Positions 7,061-17,427 of a DNA stretch of 64,000 nt are shown in pieces. The notes under the pieces were generated by a model. That model had not been told where the DNA came from and searched no databases. It worked only from the letters and a program-made list of their open reading frames with translations. Each line of letters begins with the position of its first letter. The first letter of the stretch is position 1. The DNA is taken from contig JAQUGR010000001.1 of NCBI GenBank assembly GCA_028683955.1, positions 124,001 through 188,000 on the forward strand, given 5' to 3'. The stretch is from Bacillota bacterium (lineage in GTDB: Bacteria; Bacillota; TC1). The position numbers were made by a program, and so were the translations under genes.

Positions 7061-8542
7061 ATGAATGAAAGAAACTTTTACCCTAGTCTAGAAGATGGAC
7101 GCAAATATCTAGATAATTATCACTATTTACCTATAACAACTAAGATGCTATATGATTCTAGCACCTTGGTTAATGTATTTCTTTCCTTGAAGGATGCACA
7201 TAAAAAAGCGCTTCTGTTAGAGAGTGTTGAAAATGGTGATAAATGGGGAAGATATTCATTTATTGCTTATGATCCTGAGGAAATAATAGAAGTTAGAGAT
7301 GCTAAAATTATCCATACCATAGGTAATGATAAAAAAGAAATAATTGGCATTAATCCACTAGAATATATTAATAATCTATTATTAATAAATAACAGTCCTA
7401 AAATAGAAGGTTGTCCAAAACTTTCAGGTGGATATATTGGGTATTTTAGTTATGATACTGTTAGATATATAGAAAACAAGTTAATAAATATACCGGAAGA
7501 TGATTTGCAAATACCAGATATAATGTTATTTAAATGTACTGAAATCATTGCTTTTGATCATTTAACCCATGAACTTAGTGTAACAATAAATCTATTAACT
7601 TCTGGTGATTATGAAAAGAATTATTTAGCTGGAATTAAAAAAGCGGATAAGATAATGGAAGAAATAACAAGATTCACCTATATGAACAGAGGTGAAAAAC
7701 ATATTGTGGAACCTGTTATTAATAGCAACATTACAAAAGAAGAATATATAGAAAATGTTATAAAAGCTAAAAAAAGAATTGTTGAAGGGGATATATTTCA
7801 GGTAGTACTATCAAATAGATTTGAAGTTGAAAACCCTCCTGAAGCTTTTAATATTTATAGAATGCTAAGATCTACTAATCCTTCACCATATATGTATTTT
7901 ATTCAAACTGAAGATTTCTCTATAGCGGGAGCATCTCCAGAAATGCTAGTTAATGTAGAAGAAGGCAGGATAACTACAAAACCAATAGCTGGGACTATAA
8001 AAAGAGGCAAGGATATGTATGAAGACAAACTGATGGAAAGTAAGTTGATGAATGATGACAAGGAAAAAGCCGAACATACTATGTTAGTAGATTTAGGTAG
8101 AAATGACATAGGTAAAGTTTCAAAGTTTGGAACAGTGGAGGTTCCTCAATTAATGGTTATTGAAAAGTATTCTCAACTTTTTCATATAACAAGTCAGGTT
8201 GAAGGAGAGTTAAGAGCTGATATGACCATGATAGATGCCTTAAAGGCTGTGTTGCCTGCAGGTACATTATCTGGTGCACCAAAAGTTAAGGCCATGGAAA
8301 TTATAGATGAATTAGAAAAAAATAAGCGTTGTCTATATGGTGGAACTATAGGTTATATATCATTTGATGGAGTTATGGATACGTGTATTGCTATAAGAAC
8401 AGTTTTAATAAAAGATAATAAGGCTTATATTCAAGCAGGCGCTGGTATAGTTCAAGACAGTGTTCCTGAAAAAGAATATTATGAATGTGAGACAAAAGCA
8501 AAGGCTTTAATAAAGGCAATAGAGGAGGCAAGCAAGCTATGA
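7061..8542 (+). CDS. trpE: Anthranilate synthase component I
   Basis: The 493-residue chorismate-binding subunit that makes anthranilate with TrpG. ATG 7061 is chosen because GAAAGGA (7046-7052) overlaps the earlier in-frame ATG at 7052. The N-terminal domain carries the LLES....GRYSF motif for tryptophan feedback. The C-terminal catalytic domain has KPIAGTIKRG, the DLGRNDIGKV region, and GTLSGAPKVKAMEIIDELE. First gene of the trp operon behind the T-box; it overlaps trpGD by ATGA, matching the need for equal subunit amounts. Confidence 0.97.
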   Translation: MNERNFYPSLEDGRKYLDNYHYLPITTKMLYDSSTLVNVFLSLKDAHKKALLLESVENGDKWGRYSFIAYDPEEIIEVRDAKIIHTIGNDKKEIIGINPLEYINNLLLINNSPKIEGCPKLSGGYIGYFSYDTVRYIENKLINIPEDDLQIPDIMLFKCTEIIAFDHLTHELSVTINLLTSGDYEKNYLAGIKKADKIMEEITRFTYMNRGEKHIVEPVINSNITKEEYIENVIKAKKRIVEGDIFQVVLSNRFEVENPPEAFNIYRMLRSTNPSPYMYFIQTEDFSIAGASPEMLVNVEEGRITTKPIAGTIKRGKDMYEDKLMESKLMNDDKEKAEHTMLVDLGRNDIGKVSKFGTVEVPQLMVIEKYSQLFHITSQVEGELRADMTMIDALKAVLPAGTLSGAPKVKAMEIIDELEKNKRCLYGGTIGYISFDGVMDTCIAIRTVLIKDNKAYIQAGAGIVQDSVPEKEYYECETKAKALIKAIEEASKL

Positions 8543-10194
8543 TTTTAATTATAGATAATTACGATTCTTTTACATATAATTTATATCAATATATTGGAGA
8601 ACTATATAGTGATGTAGTAGTAAGAAGAAATGATGAAATAACAATTAATGAAATTAAAGTTATAAATCCTGATGGTATTGTTATATCTCCAGGTCCAGGA
8701 AGACCTATTGATAGTGGAGTTAGTCTTGATGTTATAAGAGAATTTTATCAAGACACACCAATACTTGGAGTGTGTTTAGGACATCAAGCAATAGGCGAAG
8801 TATTTGGTGGAATTGTAACCTATGCAAAAGAAATTGTTCATGGTAAATCGAGTATTGTTAAAATTGATAACAGCAGTAAATTATATAAAGGTTTCCCAGA
8901 TAAAATTAATGTTGCAAGGTACCATTCTTTAGCTGTAGATAATAAATCTTTTCCAGATAATCTTATAATTACAGGGATTACTGAGGATGGCGAAATTATG
9001 TCAATGGAGGATAAAAACTTTCCTCTTTATGGATTGCAGTATCATCCTGAATCAATTCTAACAAAATATGGGAAATTAATTATTAAGAACTTTATTACTG
9101 AGGTTGTAGGTTTAAAGTTGAGCACTTTAAAAAATGTTGAAATAAATATACCTCAAAATGAGAAAAACCAACTAAAAGTTTTTATCAAAAAAGTTGCAGA
9201 AGGAATAAATCTTTCTGAAACAGAAGCTAGTGAAGCAATGGATATAATTATGAATAACTATTCTACAGATTCACAAATTGCATCATTTATAACTGCGCTT
9301 AGTATAAAAGGCGAAACCATAGAAGAAATAACTGGATTTGCTAAAACTATGAGGAAAAATGCTACATTAGTTGAAGGTTTGGAGTCGGCTATTGATATTG
9401 TTGGTACAGGTGGTGATTTACATCAAACTTTCAATATTTCAACTACATCTGCCTTTATTATTGCTGGAGCTGGAGCTAAAGTTGCGAAACATGGTAATAG
9501 GAGTGTTAGTAGTAAAAGTGGAAGTGCTGATGTTTTAGAGAAACTAGGGGTTAAAATAGATTTAAGCCCTGATAGAGTGAAAGAGATTGTTGATGAAGTA
9601 GGAGTAGCATTTATGTTTGCCCCTGTATTTCATAAATCAATGAGATTTGCTGCTACCCCAAGAAGAGAGGTTGGTTTAAGAAGTGTCTTTAATATTTTAG
9701 GACCATTGGCAAATCCAGCAGCTACAGACTATATTCTGATGGGAGTTTATGATGAAGCTCTTGTAGAACCTTTAGGTAATGTTTTACTTAATTTAGGTAT
9801 TAAAGGTGGTATGGTAGTCCATGGGCTAGATGGTCTTGATGAAGTATCAACAACTTCAGAGACTTTAGTTTGTGAGATAAAAGATGGGAAAATACGCAAA
9901 TACTTAATAAAAGGTGAAGACTATGGATTACAAAAAGCAGAGCTGACAATGTTAGTTGGAGGTGACAGCTTAGATAATAGTAGAATTACTTTAAATATAT
10001 TAGGTGGGCAAAAAGGTCCTAAGAGAGATATTGTTGTATTTAATAGTGCATGTGCCTTATATATTAGAGACATTGCTAAAACTATTGATGAAGGAATAAA
10101 ACTAGCTGAAGAATCAATTGATTCAGGGAAAGCTTTAAAAAAATTACAGGAACTGATAAAGGCCAGCAATGGAGGATCAGATGATATTAGATGA
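8539..10194 (+). CDS. trpGD: Fused glutamine amidotransferase / anthranilate phosphoribosyltransferase
   Basis: A 551-residue fusion. Residues about 1-190 are a class I glutamine amidotransferase with nucleophile Cys79 (GVCLGHQ) and the YHPES His/Glu pair; they supply ammonia to TrpE. Residues about 205-545 are anthranilate phosphoribosyltransferase with the PRPP-binding GTGGD motif, the KHGNRSVSSKSGSADVLE segment and RPPREVGLR-like substrate loop (written here as RREVGLRS). The linker is about 15 residues. The fusion is also seen in enterobacteria and several clostridia. Translationally coupled to trpE on one side and overlapping trpC on the other. Confidence 0.96.
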   Translation: MILIIDNYDSFTYNLYQYIGELYSDVVVRRNDEITINEIKVINPDGIVISPGPGRPIDSGVSLDVIREFYQDTPILGVCLGHQAIGEVFGGIVTYAKEIVHGKSSIVKIDNSSKLYKGFPDKINVARYHSLAVDNKSFPDNLIITGITEDGEIMSMEDKNFPLYGLQYHPESILTKYGKLIIKNFITEVVGLKLSTLKNVEINIPQNEKNQLKVFIKKVAEGINLSETEASEAMDIIMNNYSTDSQIASFITALSIKGETIEEITGFAKTMRKNATLVEGLESAIDIVGTGGDLHQTFNISTTSAFIIAGAGAKVAKHGNRSVSSKSGSADVLEKLGVKIDLSPDRVKEIVDEVGVAFMFAPVFHKSMRFAATPRREVGLRSVFNILGPLANPAATDYILMGVYDEALVEPLGNVLLNLGIKGGMVVHGLDGLDEVSTTSETLVCEIKDGKIRKYLIKGEDYGLQKAELTMLVGGDSLDNSRITLNILGGQKGPKRDIVVFNSACALYIRDIAKTIDEGIKLAEESIDSGKALKKLQELIKASNGGSDDIR

Positions 10195-10960
10195 TATAGT
10201 TGTAAAAAGAAAAGAACAATTAAACAGAGAAAAGTTAGTTATTAGTTTAGATGAAATAAAAAAAAAGATAGAGAAGCATGGGGACAAAAGTAAGGACTTT
10301 GCCTTTAGTAAAATATTAATAGCAAGAGGGCTTATCTTGATAGCAGAAGTAAAAAAAGGATCTCCTTCTAAAGGAATTATACTTGAAGATTTTAACCCAG
10401 TTGAAATTGCGATAAATTATGAAAAAGCAGGTGCAGGTGCAATATCAGTATTAACAGAAGAAAAATATTTTTTAGGTAGAAATGAATATTTAGAAAAAAT
10501 AAGAGAAAATGTTAATATTCCAATATTACGTAAAGATTTTATAATTGATGAATATCAAATTTATCACAGCAAATACCTAGGGGCAGCTGTTATACTTTTG
10601 ATAGTAGCTATACTTGATAAAAAATCATTAACTGATTATTTAAAGATTGCTCAAGATTTAGGATTAGATGTTATTGTTGAAGTACATACAGAAGATGAAA
10701 TTAAGACTGCTATTGAAGTTGGTGCTAAAATTATAGGAATAAATAATAGGAATTTAAAAACTTTTGAAGTTGATTTGAAAAATACTCAAAAGTTATTGCC
10801 ACTTATACCTGAAGGTATATTTGTTATTTCAGAAAGTGGTATTAAAACTGCTGCTGATATTATCTTCTTAAAGGATCTTGGTGTTTCTGGAGTTTTAATA
10901 GGAGAAACATTAATGAGATCTTCAGATATTGGTAGAACTATAGAGGGACTAGGATTATGA
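10181..10960 (+). CDS. trpC: Indole-3-glycerol phosphate synthase
   Basis: A 259-residue TIM-barrel enzyme that closes the indole ring. The start is set at ATG 10181, giving the family-typical MILDDIV opening and a GGAGGA site inside trpGD; the gene therefore overlaps trpGD by 14 bases. Catalytic features are visible: EVKKGSPSKG (Lys near residue 54), LRKDFIIDEYQ, the Glu of VEVHTEDE, INNRNLKTFEVD and SESGI. Stand-alone, not fused to trpF. Confidence 0.95.
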   Translation: MILDDIVVKRKEQLNREKLVISLDEIKKKIEKHGDKSKDFAFSKILIARGLILIAEVKKGSPSKGIILEDFNPVEIAINYEKAGAGAISVLTEEKYFLGRNEYLEKIRENVNIPILRKDFIIDEYQIYHSKYLGAAVILLIVAILDKKSLTDYLKIAQDLGLDVIVEVHTEDEIKTAIEVGAKIIGINNRNLKTFEVDLKNTQKLLPLIPEGIFVISESGIKTAADIIFLKDLGVSGVLIGETLMRSSDIGRTIEGLGL

Positions 10961-11571
10961 AATTAAAATTTTGTGGTTTTAAGAATAAACTAGATATTGA
11001 AAATGCCCTTACTTGTAATATAGATTATTTAGGTTTGATATTTGCAGAAAGTAAAAGAAAAATTGATAAAAATAAAGCATTTGAGATAGTGAAAGATTTA
11101 GATTTTGGTAATGTGAAATTAGTTGGAGTTTTTATGAATCAGAGTTTGAATGAGGTTTTAGAAATATCAGAATTTGTTAATTTGGATATCATCCAAATTC
11201 ATGAATCTGAATCGAATGAATTTTTAGAAGAGTTGAAAAATAAAACAGGAAAAGAAATATGGAGAGCAATTCCTGGAAATGAAAAATGTTTAGAGAGTTT
11301 TAATAATATTCCAGCAGACTTGGTTTTAATAGATAGTGCTAACGGTGGTGGTAGTGGAATTATTGCTGATTGGAATTTAATTAGTACTTATGAAAATAAA
11401 TTTAATAAACCATATATGTTAGCAGGGGGATTAGGCATAGATAATATTAAATATGCAATTAAAATGTTAAAACCTGTCGGGTTGGATATTTGTAGCGGTA
11501 TAGAACTTGATGGTGTTAAAAATTTAGAGTTAATGAGAAAAATTAGTAGGATGGTAAAAAACGATGGATAG
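10957..11571 (+). CDS. trpF: Phosphoribosylanthranilate isomerase
   Basis: A 204-residue TIM barrel for the Amadori rearrangement before TrpC. The general base Cys6 (KFCGF) and general acid Asp near residue 127 ([11 protein letters not shown]) are both present, and the phosphate-binding AGGLG and ICSGIE loops follow. It overlaps trpC by ATGA and trpB by eight bases, consistent with coupled translation. Confidence 0.94.
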   Translation: MKLKFCGFKNKLDIENALTCNIDYLGLIFAESKRKIDKNKAFEIVKDLDFGNVKLVGVFMNQSLNEVLEISEFVNLDIIQIHESESNEFLEELKNKTGKEIWRAIPGNEKCLESFNNIPADLVLIDSANGGGSGIIADWNLISTYENKFNKPYMLAGGLGIDNIKYAIKMLKPVGLDICSGIELDGVKNLELMRKISRMVKNDG

Positions 11572-12748
11572 AAAATTTGGCGAATTTGGTGGGCAATATG
11601 TTCCAGAAACTTTGATGGAAGCCTTGTTAGATATTGAAAAGGCTTTTTTGAAATATAGTAAAGAACCAGAATTTAAAAGTGAATTAAAGGAACTATATGA
11701 GAATGTAGCAAATAGACCTTCCAAATTGTATTATGCAAGTGAAATGACTAAAGACCTTGGGGGGGCAAAAATATATTTAAAGAGGGAGGACTTAAATCAT
11801 ACAGGTTCTCATAAGATTAATAATGTTCTAGGACAAATGCTATTAGCAAAAAAAATGGGCAAAAAGAAAATTATTTGTGAAACAGGAGCGGGTCAACATG
11901 GAGTAGCAACGGCTACAATAGCTGCACTTTTTAAAATGGAATGTCATGTATTCATGGGAAAAGAGGATGTTGAAAGACAAGCTTTGAATGTTTTTAGAAT
12001 GGAGTTATTAGGGGCAAAGGTTACAAGTGTTGATTCAGGAACAGGCACATTAAAAGATGCAGTTAATGAAGCCTTTAGACAATGGACAAGAGAAGTAGAT
12101 GACACATATTATTTGATGGGTTCAGTTGTAGGGCCCCATCCATATCCTGTTATGGTTAGAGATTTCCAAAAAATAATTGGTGAAGAAGTAAGAGAACAGA
12201 TTTTACTTACAGAAGGAAGATTGCCTGATACTATAATAGCTTGTGTTGGTGGGGGTAGTAATGCAATTGGAATATTTCATGATTTTATAAAGGATGAACA
12301 AGTAAGTTTGATTGGAGTAGAAGCTGCAGGTCAAGGAATAGAGACTGATTTTCATGCTGCCACAATAAGTAAGGGCAGTACTGGTATTTTTCATGGTATG
12401 AAATCTAAATTTCTTCAAGATGAGTATGGTAAGATTATGCCAGTTTATTCTATGTCTGCAGGACTTGACTATCCAGGTATAGGGCCAGAACATGCATACC
12501 TTTATTCAATAGGCAGAGCTAGTTATTTTCCTGTGACAGATGAGGAAGCTATAGTAGCTTTTGAATATTTATCTAGAATGGAAGGTATAATTCCAGCTAT
12601 CGAAAGTGCACATGCCATTTATTATGCAATGCATTTAGCAAAAAAAATGGATAAAGATAAAATCATTGTAGTTAATTTATCTGGTAGAGGGGATAAAGAC
12701 GTATATCAGGTAGCTAAGTTTAAAGGGGTGGAAATTAATGAACAATAG
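11564..12748 (+). CDS. trpB: Tryptophan synthase beta chain
   Basis: A 394-residue PLP enzyme joining indole and serine. The opening [15 protein letters not shown], the PLP lysine Lys84 in TGSHKINN, the phosphate-binding GGGSNAIG loop and the Glu of the ETGAGQHG segment are all standard for the TrpB1 class, which pairs with TrpA. It overlaps trpA by 11 bases. Confidence 0.97.
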   Translation: MDRKFGEFGGQYVPETLMEALLDIEKAFLKYSKEPEFKSELKELYENVANRPSKLYYASEMTKDLGGAKIYLKREDLNHTGSHKINNVLGQMLLAKKMGKKKIICETGAGQHGVATATIAALFKMECHVFMGKEDVERQALNVFRMELLGAKVTSVDSGTGTLKDAVNEAFRQWTREVDDTYYLMGSVVGPHPYPVMVRDFQKIIGEEVREQILLTEGRLPDTIIACVGGGSNAIGIFHDFIKDEQVSLIGVEAAGQGIETDFHAATISKGSTGIFHGMKSKFLQDEYGKIMPVYSMSAGLDYPGIGPEHAYLYSIGRASYFPVTDEEAIVAFEYLSRMEGIIPAIESAHAIYYAMHLAKKMDKDKIIVVNLSGRGDKDVYQVAKFKGVEINEQ

Positions 12749-13520
12749 AATTGATTTAAAGTTCAAGAAATTAAATGAATTAAATAAAAAAGCACTGATA
12801 ACTTTTGTAACTGCAGGAGATCCTAATCTTGAGACTTCATATAAAGTGATTGAAAAAATGATTGCTGAAGGAATAGATATTTTAGAAATAGGAATTCCAT
12901 TTTCAGATCCACTGGCTGAAGGACCAACAATTGAAAAAGCTAGCTATAGAGCATTGGAAAGTAATACTACAACTGATGATGTATTTACTTTAGTAAAAAA
13001 AATAAGAAAAGACTATGAATTACCAATTTTATTGATGTTGTATGTTAATTTGATCTATAAGTATGGTATAGATAAATTTATGGCTAAATGTGGGGAGGCT
13101 GGTGTTGATGGTTTAATAATACCTGACTTGCCAATAGAAGAGGTTCAAGAATTAAAAAGTAATGCAGCAAATAAAAATATCTATATTATTAATTTGGTTG
13201 CACCAACAACAAAGGATGATAGACTTTTAATGATTGCAAAAGAAAGTGAAGGGTTTATATATTGTGTTTCTTCACTTGGAGTAACTGGTGAACGTAAAGA
13301 AATAACAACTGATTTATCTGATTTCTATAATAGATTAAGAGGTATTACAAATTTACCTTTAGCATTAGGGTTTGGCTTATCTAATAAAACTCAAATAGAT
13401 GGGCTTAAAGGTGAGTGGAATGGTTTTATTGTAGGTAGTGCTATTGTAAATATTATTGCGCAATATGGAATAGATTCACCTAGCTATGTGGGGGAATTTA
13501 TAAGAAGTTTGAAGGATTAG
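12738..13520 (+). CDS. trpA: Tryptophan synthase alpha chain
   Basis: A 260-residue TIM barrel releasing indole from indole-3-glycerol phosphate. The catalytic Glu50 (EIGIPFSDP) is present. The second catalytic position, Asp60 in E. coli, is Glu61 here (FSDPLAEGP; codon GAA at 12918-12920). The phosphate loops ([16 protein letters not shown]) are intact. It is the last gene of the operon; the terminator overlaps its stop codon. Confidence 0.96.
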   Translation: MNNRIDLKFKKLNELNKKALITFVTAGDPNLETSYKVIEKMIAEGIDILEIGIPFSDPLAEGPTIEKASYRALESNTTTDDVFTLVKKIRKDYELPILLMLYVNLIYKYGIDKFMAKCGEAGVDGLIIPDLPIEEVQELKSNAANKNIYIINLVAPTTKDDRLLMIAKESEGFIYCVSSLGVTGERKEITTDLSDFYNRLRGITNLPLALGFGLSNKTQIDGLKGEWNGFIVGSAIVNIIAQYGIDSPSYVGEFIRSLKD

Positions 13521-13546
13521 GTAAGAAATTACTTAATCCTTTTAAT
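13512..13546 (+). terminator. trp operon terminator
   Basis: AAGGATTAGGTAA (13512-13524) pairs with TTACTTAATCCTT (13529-13541) with one G-T wobble; TTAATTATT follows. The stem covers the trpA stop codon. Confidence 0.8.
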
Positions 13547-13621
13547 TATTAGGTCTTTTCCTAGAAAGGTGAAAAAATTGATATAATTTGCTATAATTAA
13601 TAAATGCTAAAGGAGTGAAAT

Positions 13622-14434
13622 ATGATTATTGGCAATAAAGCTTTTGATTTTGATAAAAAGGCCTATATTATGGGGATTTTAAATATCACACCTGATTCTT
13701 TCTCAGATGGGGGAGAATATTTTAATGTCCAAAAAGCTTTGACCAGGGCTCAAAAGATGCTTATAGAAGGGGCTGATATAATCGATATTGGCGGTGAGTC
13801 CACTAGACCTGGAGCTACTTTTGTTGAAGCTGAAGAGGAATTGAAGAGAATAATAGAACCTATAAAATTATTAGCAGAACAAATTGATATTCCAATATCA
13901 GTAGATACATATAAGGGTGAGGTAGCAGAAGCTTCTATAAAGGCAGGTGCTAGTATGATAAATGATATAATGGGGTTACAAGGTGATAAAAGACTAGGTG
14001 AAGTTGTTGCTTACTATGATGTACCTATTTGTGTTATGATGAATCGTAGAATTATGGAAACAACAGGGGACATTTTAAAAGATCTAGATATTTTCATAAA
14101 TAAATCCTTATTAAAAGCACAGGCGCTTGGTATTAAAGATGAAAGAATAATACTTGATCCTGGTATTGGTTTTGGAATAACGTCTGAACAAAGTTTCAAA
14201 CTAATTAGTAACTTGAATTGTTTAAAAAAATATGGGAAACCAATATTATTAGGTGCATCTAGAAAAAGAATTATTTGGCAAACTTTAAATGTAAGACCTG
14301 ATGAGGGCTTATCTGGAACATTGGCAACTACAGCTATAGGTATTTTAAATGGGGCAAATATAATAAGAGTACATGATATAAGAGAAAATGTTGAATGTTC
14401 AAGAATTGCCAAAGAAATATTAAGAAACAAGTAG
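13622..14434 (+). CDS. folP: Dihydropteroate synthase
   Basis: A 270-residue pterin-binding TIM barrel that joins 4-aminobenzoate to the pterin diphosphate in folate synthesis. Diagnostic motifs are MGILNITPDSFSDGG (residues about 17-31), DIGGESTRPGA, the DPGIGFG loop and GASRKR. No other folate genes are adjacent; it follows trp, whose pathway also draws on chorismate. AAGGAGTG precedes the ATG. Confidence 0.95.
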   Translation: MIIGNKAFDFDKKAYIMGILNITPDSFSDGGEYFNVQKALTRAQKMLIEGADIIDIGGESTRPGATFVEAEEELKRIIEPIKLLAEQIDIPISVDTYKGEVAEASIKAGASMINDIMGLQGDKRLGEVVAYYDVPICVMMNRRIMETTGDILKDLDIFINKSLLKAQALGIKDERIILDPGIGFGITSEQSFKLISNLNCLKKYGKPILLGASRKRIIWQTLNVRPDEGLSGTLATTAIGILNGANIIRVHDIRENVECSRIAKEILRNK

Positions 14435-14456
14435 AATATATAAGTGGAGGTTTTAA

Positions 14457-15071
14457 ATGGATGATTTATTAAGACTCAAACTTGACAGAGAATTAAATGT
14501 AAAAGAATTTTTGTCATTTTTGGATTTTCATCAATTTCAGTACAAAATAGAAGAAGAAGAAGTTTTGAATATTCAGACATTAGTAAATGAAAAAAGTATT
14601 ATTGTTTTAGTAAGCGAAAATAAACTTGAAGAATTTAAGGTTTTAGCCTTAGTTTATAAAGATCTTCTAGCAAATAAAAATCTCAGACAACTTAATATAC
14701 CAATGGGGAATAGTTTGATTGACTATGAAAACACTAGGAAAATAAATACCGTTGAACTAGTTAATGATGAAGAACCAGTTGGCGATGAATTATTTTCAAA
14801 GGCCAATAAAGGTGAGGCTCCAACTGAAAAGGATATGGAAGACTCTTTTTATGGTTATAAAAAAAGAAAGAAAAATGATAAGCCATTAGAATCTATTCAA
14901 GTGGTATTAAATAAAGAAGAATTTAAAGAAAATAATAAAGATGATATATTTGATGAAGATGAAAATAAAAATGATTATAATAAAAATGAATTTATAAAAG
15001 ATTTTTTCAAAACACTAGGATTACTAATATTTACAATAATACTTGTATTAATATTTTTATTAATTAGATAA
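14457..15071 (+). CDS. Tail-anchored hypothetical protein
   Basis: A 204-residue protein I do not recognise. The N-terminal 75 residues look folded (alternating hydrophobic), residues about 85-175 are rich in Lys, Asp, Glu and Asn and probably disordered, and residues about 180-204 form one hydrophobic helix at the very C-terminus. This suggests a cytoplasmic protein anchored by its tail. It lies between folP and a phosphohexomutase gene with short gaps, in the same operon, with a GGAGG site. Confidence 0.75.
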   Translation: MDDLLRLKLDRELNVKEFLSFLDFHQFQYKIEEEEVLNIQTLVNEKSIIVLVSENKLEEFKVLALVYKDLLANKNLRQLNIPMGNSLIDYENTRKINTVELVNDEEPVGDELFSKANKGEAPTEKDMEDSFYGYKKRKKNDKPLESIQVVLNKEEFKENNKDDIFDEDENKNDYNKNEFIKDFFKTLGLLIFTIILVLIFLLIR

Positions 15072-15081
15072 GGGGATAGGC

Positions 15082-16737
15082 ATGGATAAATGGTCTATTA
15101 AATATCAGAAATGGTTAGAAGATAAAGGAATAACCAAGGAAGATAAAGAAATACTAAAGGGGATGTCTTTAGAGGAAATCAAAGATAATTTCTATAAAGA
15201 TTTAGAATTTGGAACTGCTGGAATAAGAGGAATACGTGGACTAGGGACTGGTAGGATTAATAAATATTTGATTCGTTCTGTAACACAAGGATATTGTGAC
15301 TACTTAATTGAAAAAATTACTGATGCAAAAGGAATGGGAGTAGCTATAGCTTATGATACACGACATATGTCAAAAGAATTTGCCTATGAAGCAGCAAAAG
15401 TATTTTCTGGTAATGGGATTAAAGTTTATATGTATGACAGAATCAGATCTACACCGGAATTATCCTTTGCTATAAGAGCATTAAAGACTGCTGGTGGACT
15501 TGTTCTAACTGCTAGTCATAATCCTCCTGAATACAATGGCTATAAGGTATATAATCAACATGGATGTCAGTTGTCTACACAAGAGACTAATCAAATGACT
15601 AAAAAAGTAAAGATGATAACTAACTTTGCAGCAGTCAAATTAGATGAGAATATTAAAAATATTGAGTTTATTAAAGATCAACTCGAGGATATTTATGTTG
15701 AGAAAGTTAAAAAATTAAGTATAAATAAATTTAATAAAGATTTGAAAATCGTATATACACCATTATTTGGGGTCGGTCTCAAACCAGTAAAGAGAATATT
15801 TGATGATATTGGAGCAAAGTATTTTCTAGTAGAGGAACAGAGTCATCCTAATGGTGATTTCCCTACTGCTAAAAAACCTAATCCAGAAGAGTTAGAAGCT
15901 TTACAAAGAGTTATTGAGGAAGGACATAAAGTAGGCGGGGATATTTTGTTGGCAACTGATCCAGATGCTGATAGACTTGGAGTTATGGCTTTAGTTAATG
16001 GAGAATATGTATATTTAACAGGTAATCAAGTTGGAGCACTTTTAATTGATTATATCTTGAATAGTAAAATGGATTTGAAAAAAGATTCATTTATGATTAC
16101 TTCAATAGTAACCTCTGATTTTGGAGCTAAAATTGCAAGTTCCTATGGAGTAAAGACTATTAGAACATTTACAGGTTTTAAAAACTTAGGGAAAAAAATG
16201 GATGAAGTATTAGAACGGGGTGGAACTGTTCACTTTGTTTATGAGGAAAGTATTGGTTATTTATCTGAAGACTTTATCAGGGACAAGGATGGAATAAGTG
16301 CATGTTTTTTAATTGCTGAATTAGCAGGTTATTTAAAACTACAAGGCAAGACATTAATTGATAAGTTGGAAAGTCTATATAAAGTTCATGGCTATTATCA
16401 AGAAAAACAAATTTCTTATGTGATTCCTGGAATAGAAGGTATATTAAAAATAAAAGGTATAATGAAAGATTTAAGAGATGATGGACCAGGTGATTTTGAA
16501 GGTATATTAAATTTAGATAGGATTGATGACTACTTAGATATAAAAATAGATGGAGAAAATACAAATCTGCTTTACTATAAATTTGATGATGGCAGCTGGA
16601 TTGGTGTCAGACCATCTGGTACTGAACCTAAGTTAAAACTTTATATAAATGTTGTTGGAAGTAGTAAAGGTGATGCGACAAGTAAAATAGATGCTATTGA
16701 GAGCTGGTTTAAGAAAAGAGTGAATAATTGGTTGTGA
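15082..16737 (+). CDS. pgm: Phosphoglucomutase/phosphomannomutase
   Basis: A 551-residue alpha-D-phosphohexomutase of the long PgcA type, interconverting glucose-1- and glucose-6-phosphate. The phosphoserine loop LTASHNPPEYNGYKVY (about residues 149-164), the metal loop DPDADRLGV (about 293-301), the sugar-binding GFKNLGKK and EESIGY segments, and the phosphate-binding RPSGTEPKLK near the C-terminus are all present. It could feed surface glycolipid or polysaccharide synthesis. Sugar preference (Glc or Man) cannot be decided from motifs alone. Confidence 0.93.
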   Translation: MDKWSIKYQKWLEDKGITKEDKEILKGMSLEEIKDNFYKDLEFGTAGIRGIRGLGTGRINKYLIRSVTQGYCDYLIEKITDAKGMGVAIAYDTRHMSKEFAYEAAKVFSGNGIKVYMYDRIRSTPELSFAIRALKTAGGLVLTASHNPPEYNGYKVYNQHGCQLSTQETNQMTKKVKMITNFAAVKLDENIKNIEFIKDQLEDIYVEKVKKLSINKFNKDLKIVYTPLFGVGLKPVKRIFDDIGAKYFLVEEQSHPNGDFPTAKKPNPEELEALQRVIEEGHKVGGDILLATDPDADRLGVMALVNGEYVYLTGNQVGALLIDYILNSKMDLKKDSFMITSIVTSDFGAKIASSYGVKTIRTFTGFKNLGKKMDEVLERGGTVHFVYEESIGYLSEDFIRDKDGISACFLIAELAGYLKLQGKTLIDKLESLYKVHGYYQEKQISYVIPGIEGILKIKGIMKDLRDDGPGDFEGILNLDRIDDYLDIKIDGENTNLLYYKFDDGSWIGVRPSGTEPKLKLYINVVGSSKGDATSKIDAIESWFKKRVNNWL

Positions 16738-17390
16738 AAATTGATGAAATTGAAAAAATAATAATCAATGAGAATGATGAGTATTCCTTAGTAAAGAAAC
16801 TTTTTTTATTAGCTAATGAAGGAGATTATATAGTAAAACATAGATGTTATTATGTTTTAAAAGAAATAGGCAGTAAGTTTTCCATAGAGTTTATAGATAA
16901 TTTTGATGATTTAAATAAAATGCTGGAAGAAGATGTATTGCGTATAATTGATATAACTACTAAATTGGAAGTTGATTCACCCTTGCATCTTAAAAGATTA
17001 CTTAATTCTAAAAATCCATATTTAGTAAGAGGGGAAGCAATTGCTCTCGCTAAAAATGGATCAGTTAAATCATTAGATGTATTACTAGAATTTGCTGTTT
17101 CAAATAAAGGTAGAATCATTAGAAGAGAACTGTTTGGTGAGTTATTTGGATATATGATATATAGGATACCTGAATTGAAGGCTTATATTGAAAATAAAAA
17201 ATGGGATAATCAGAAAATAAGAGGTTATTTAAGGGATATGGAAATAAATAGTCCTAAATACAATCGTTTAAGCATTTATCCATCAAATGATTATTGGGCT
17301 TTAAAAGCAAGAGAACAAGGTTTTGAATATGGGGAATTTAAATATAGCGTTGAGAAGCAAATGTTCAAAAAAAATCATAAAGGACTTTAG
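16728..17390 (+). CDS. HEAT-repeat-like hypothetical protein
   Basis: About 220 residues, mostly alpha-helical, with repeating patterns such as YLVRGEAIALAKNGSVKSLD that resemble HEAT or PBS-lyase repeats; I do not recognise a named family. The start is uncertain: TTG 16728 has a weak purine-rich site seven bases upstream, and GTG 16734 gives a GTGA overlap with the mutase stop. Either way it is coupled to the preceding gene. Likely a protein-protein interaction scaffold, which is inference. Confidence 0.7.
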   Translation: MVVKIDEIEKIIINENDEYSLVKKLFLLANEGDYIVKHRCYYVLKEIGSKFSIEFIDNFDDLNKMLEEDVLRIIDITTKLEVDSPLHLKRLLNSKNPYLVRGEAIALAKNGSVKSLDVLLEFAVSNKGRIIRRELFGELFGYMIYRIPELKAYIENKKWDNQKIRGYLRDMEINSPKYNRLSIYPSNDYWALKAREQGFEYGEFKYSVEKQMFKKNHKGL

Positions 17391-17427
17391 ATATTTGCTG
17401 ATATATGAGATAATAGGAATATAAGTC

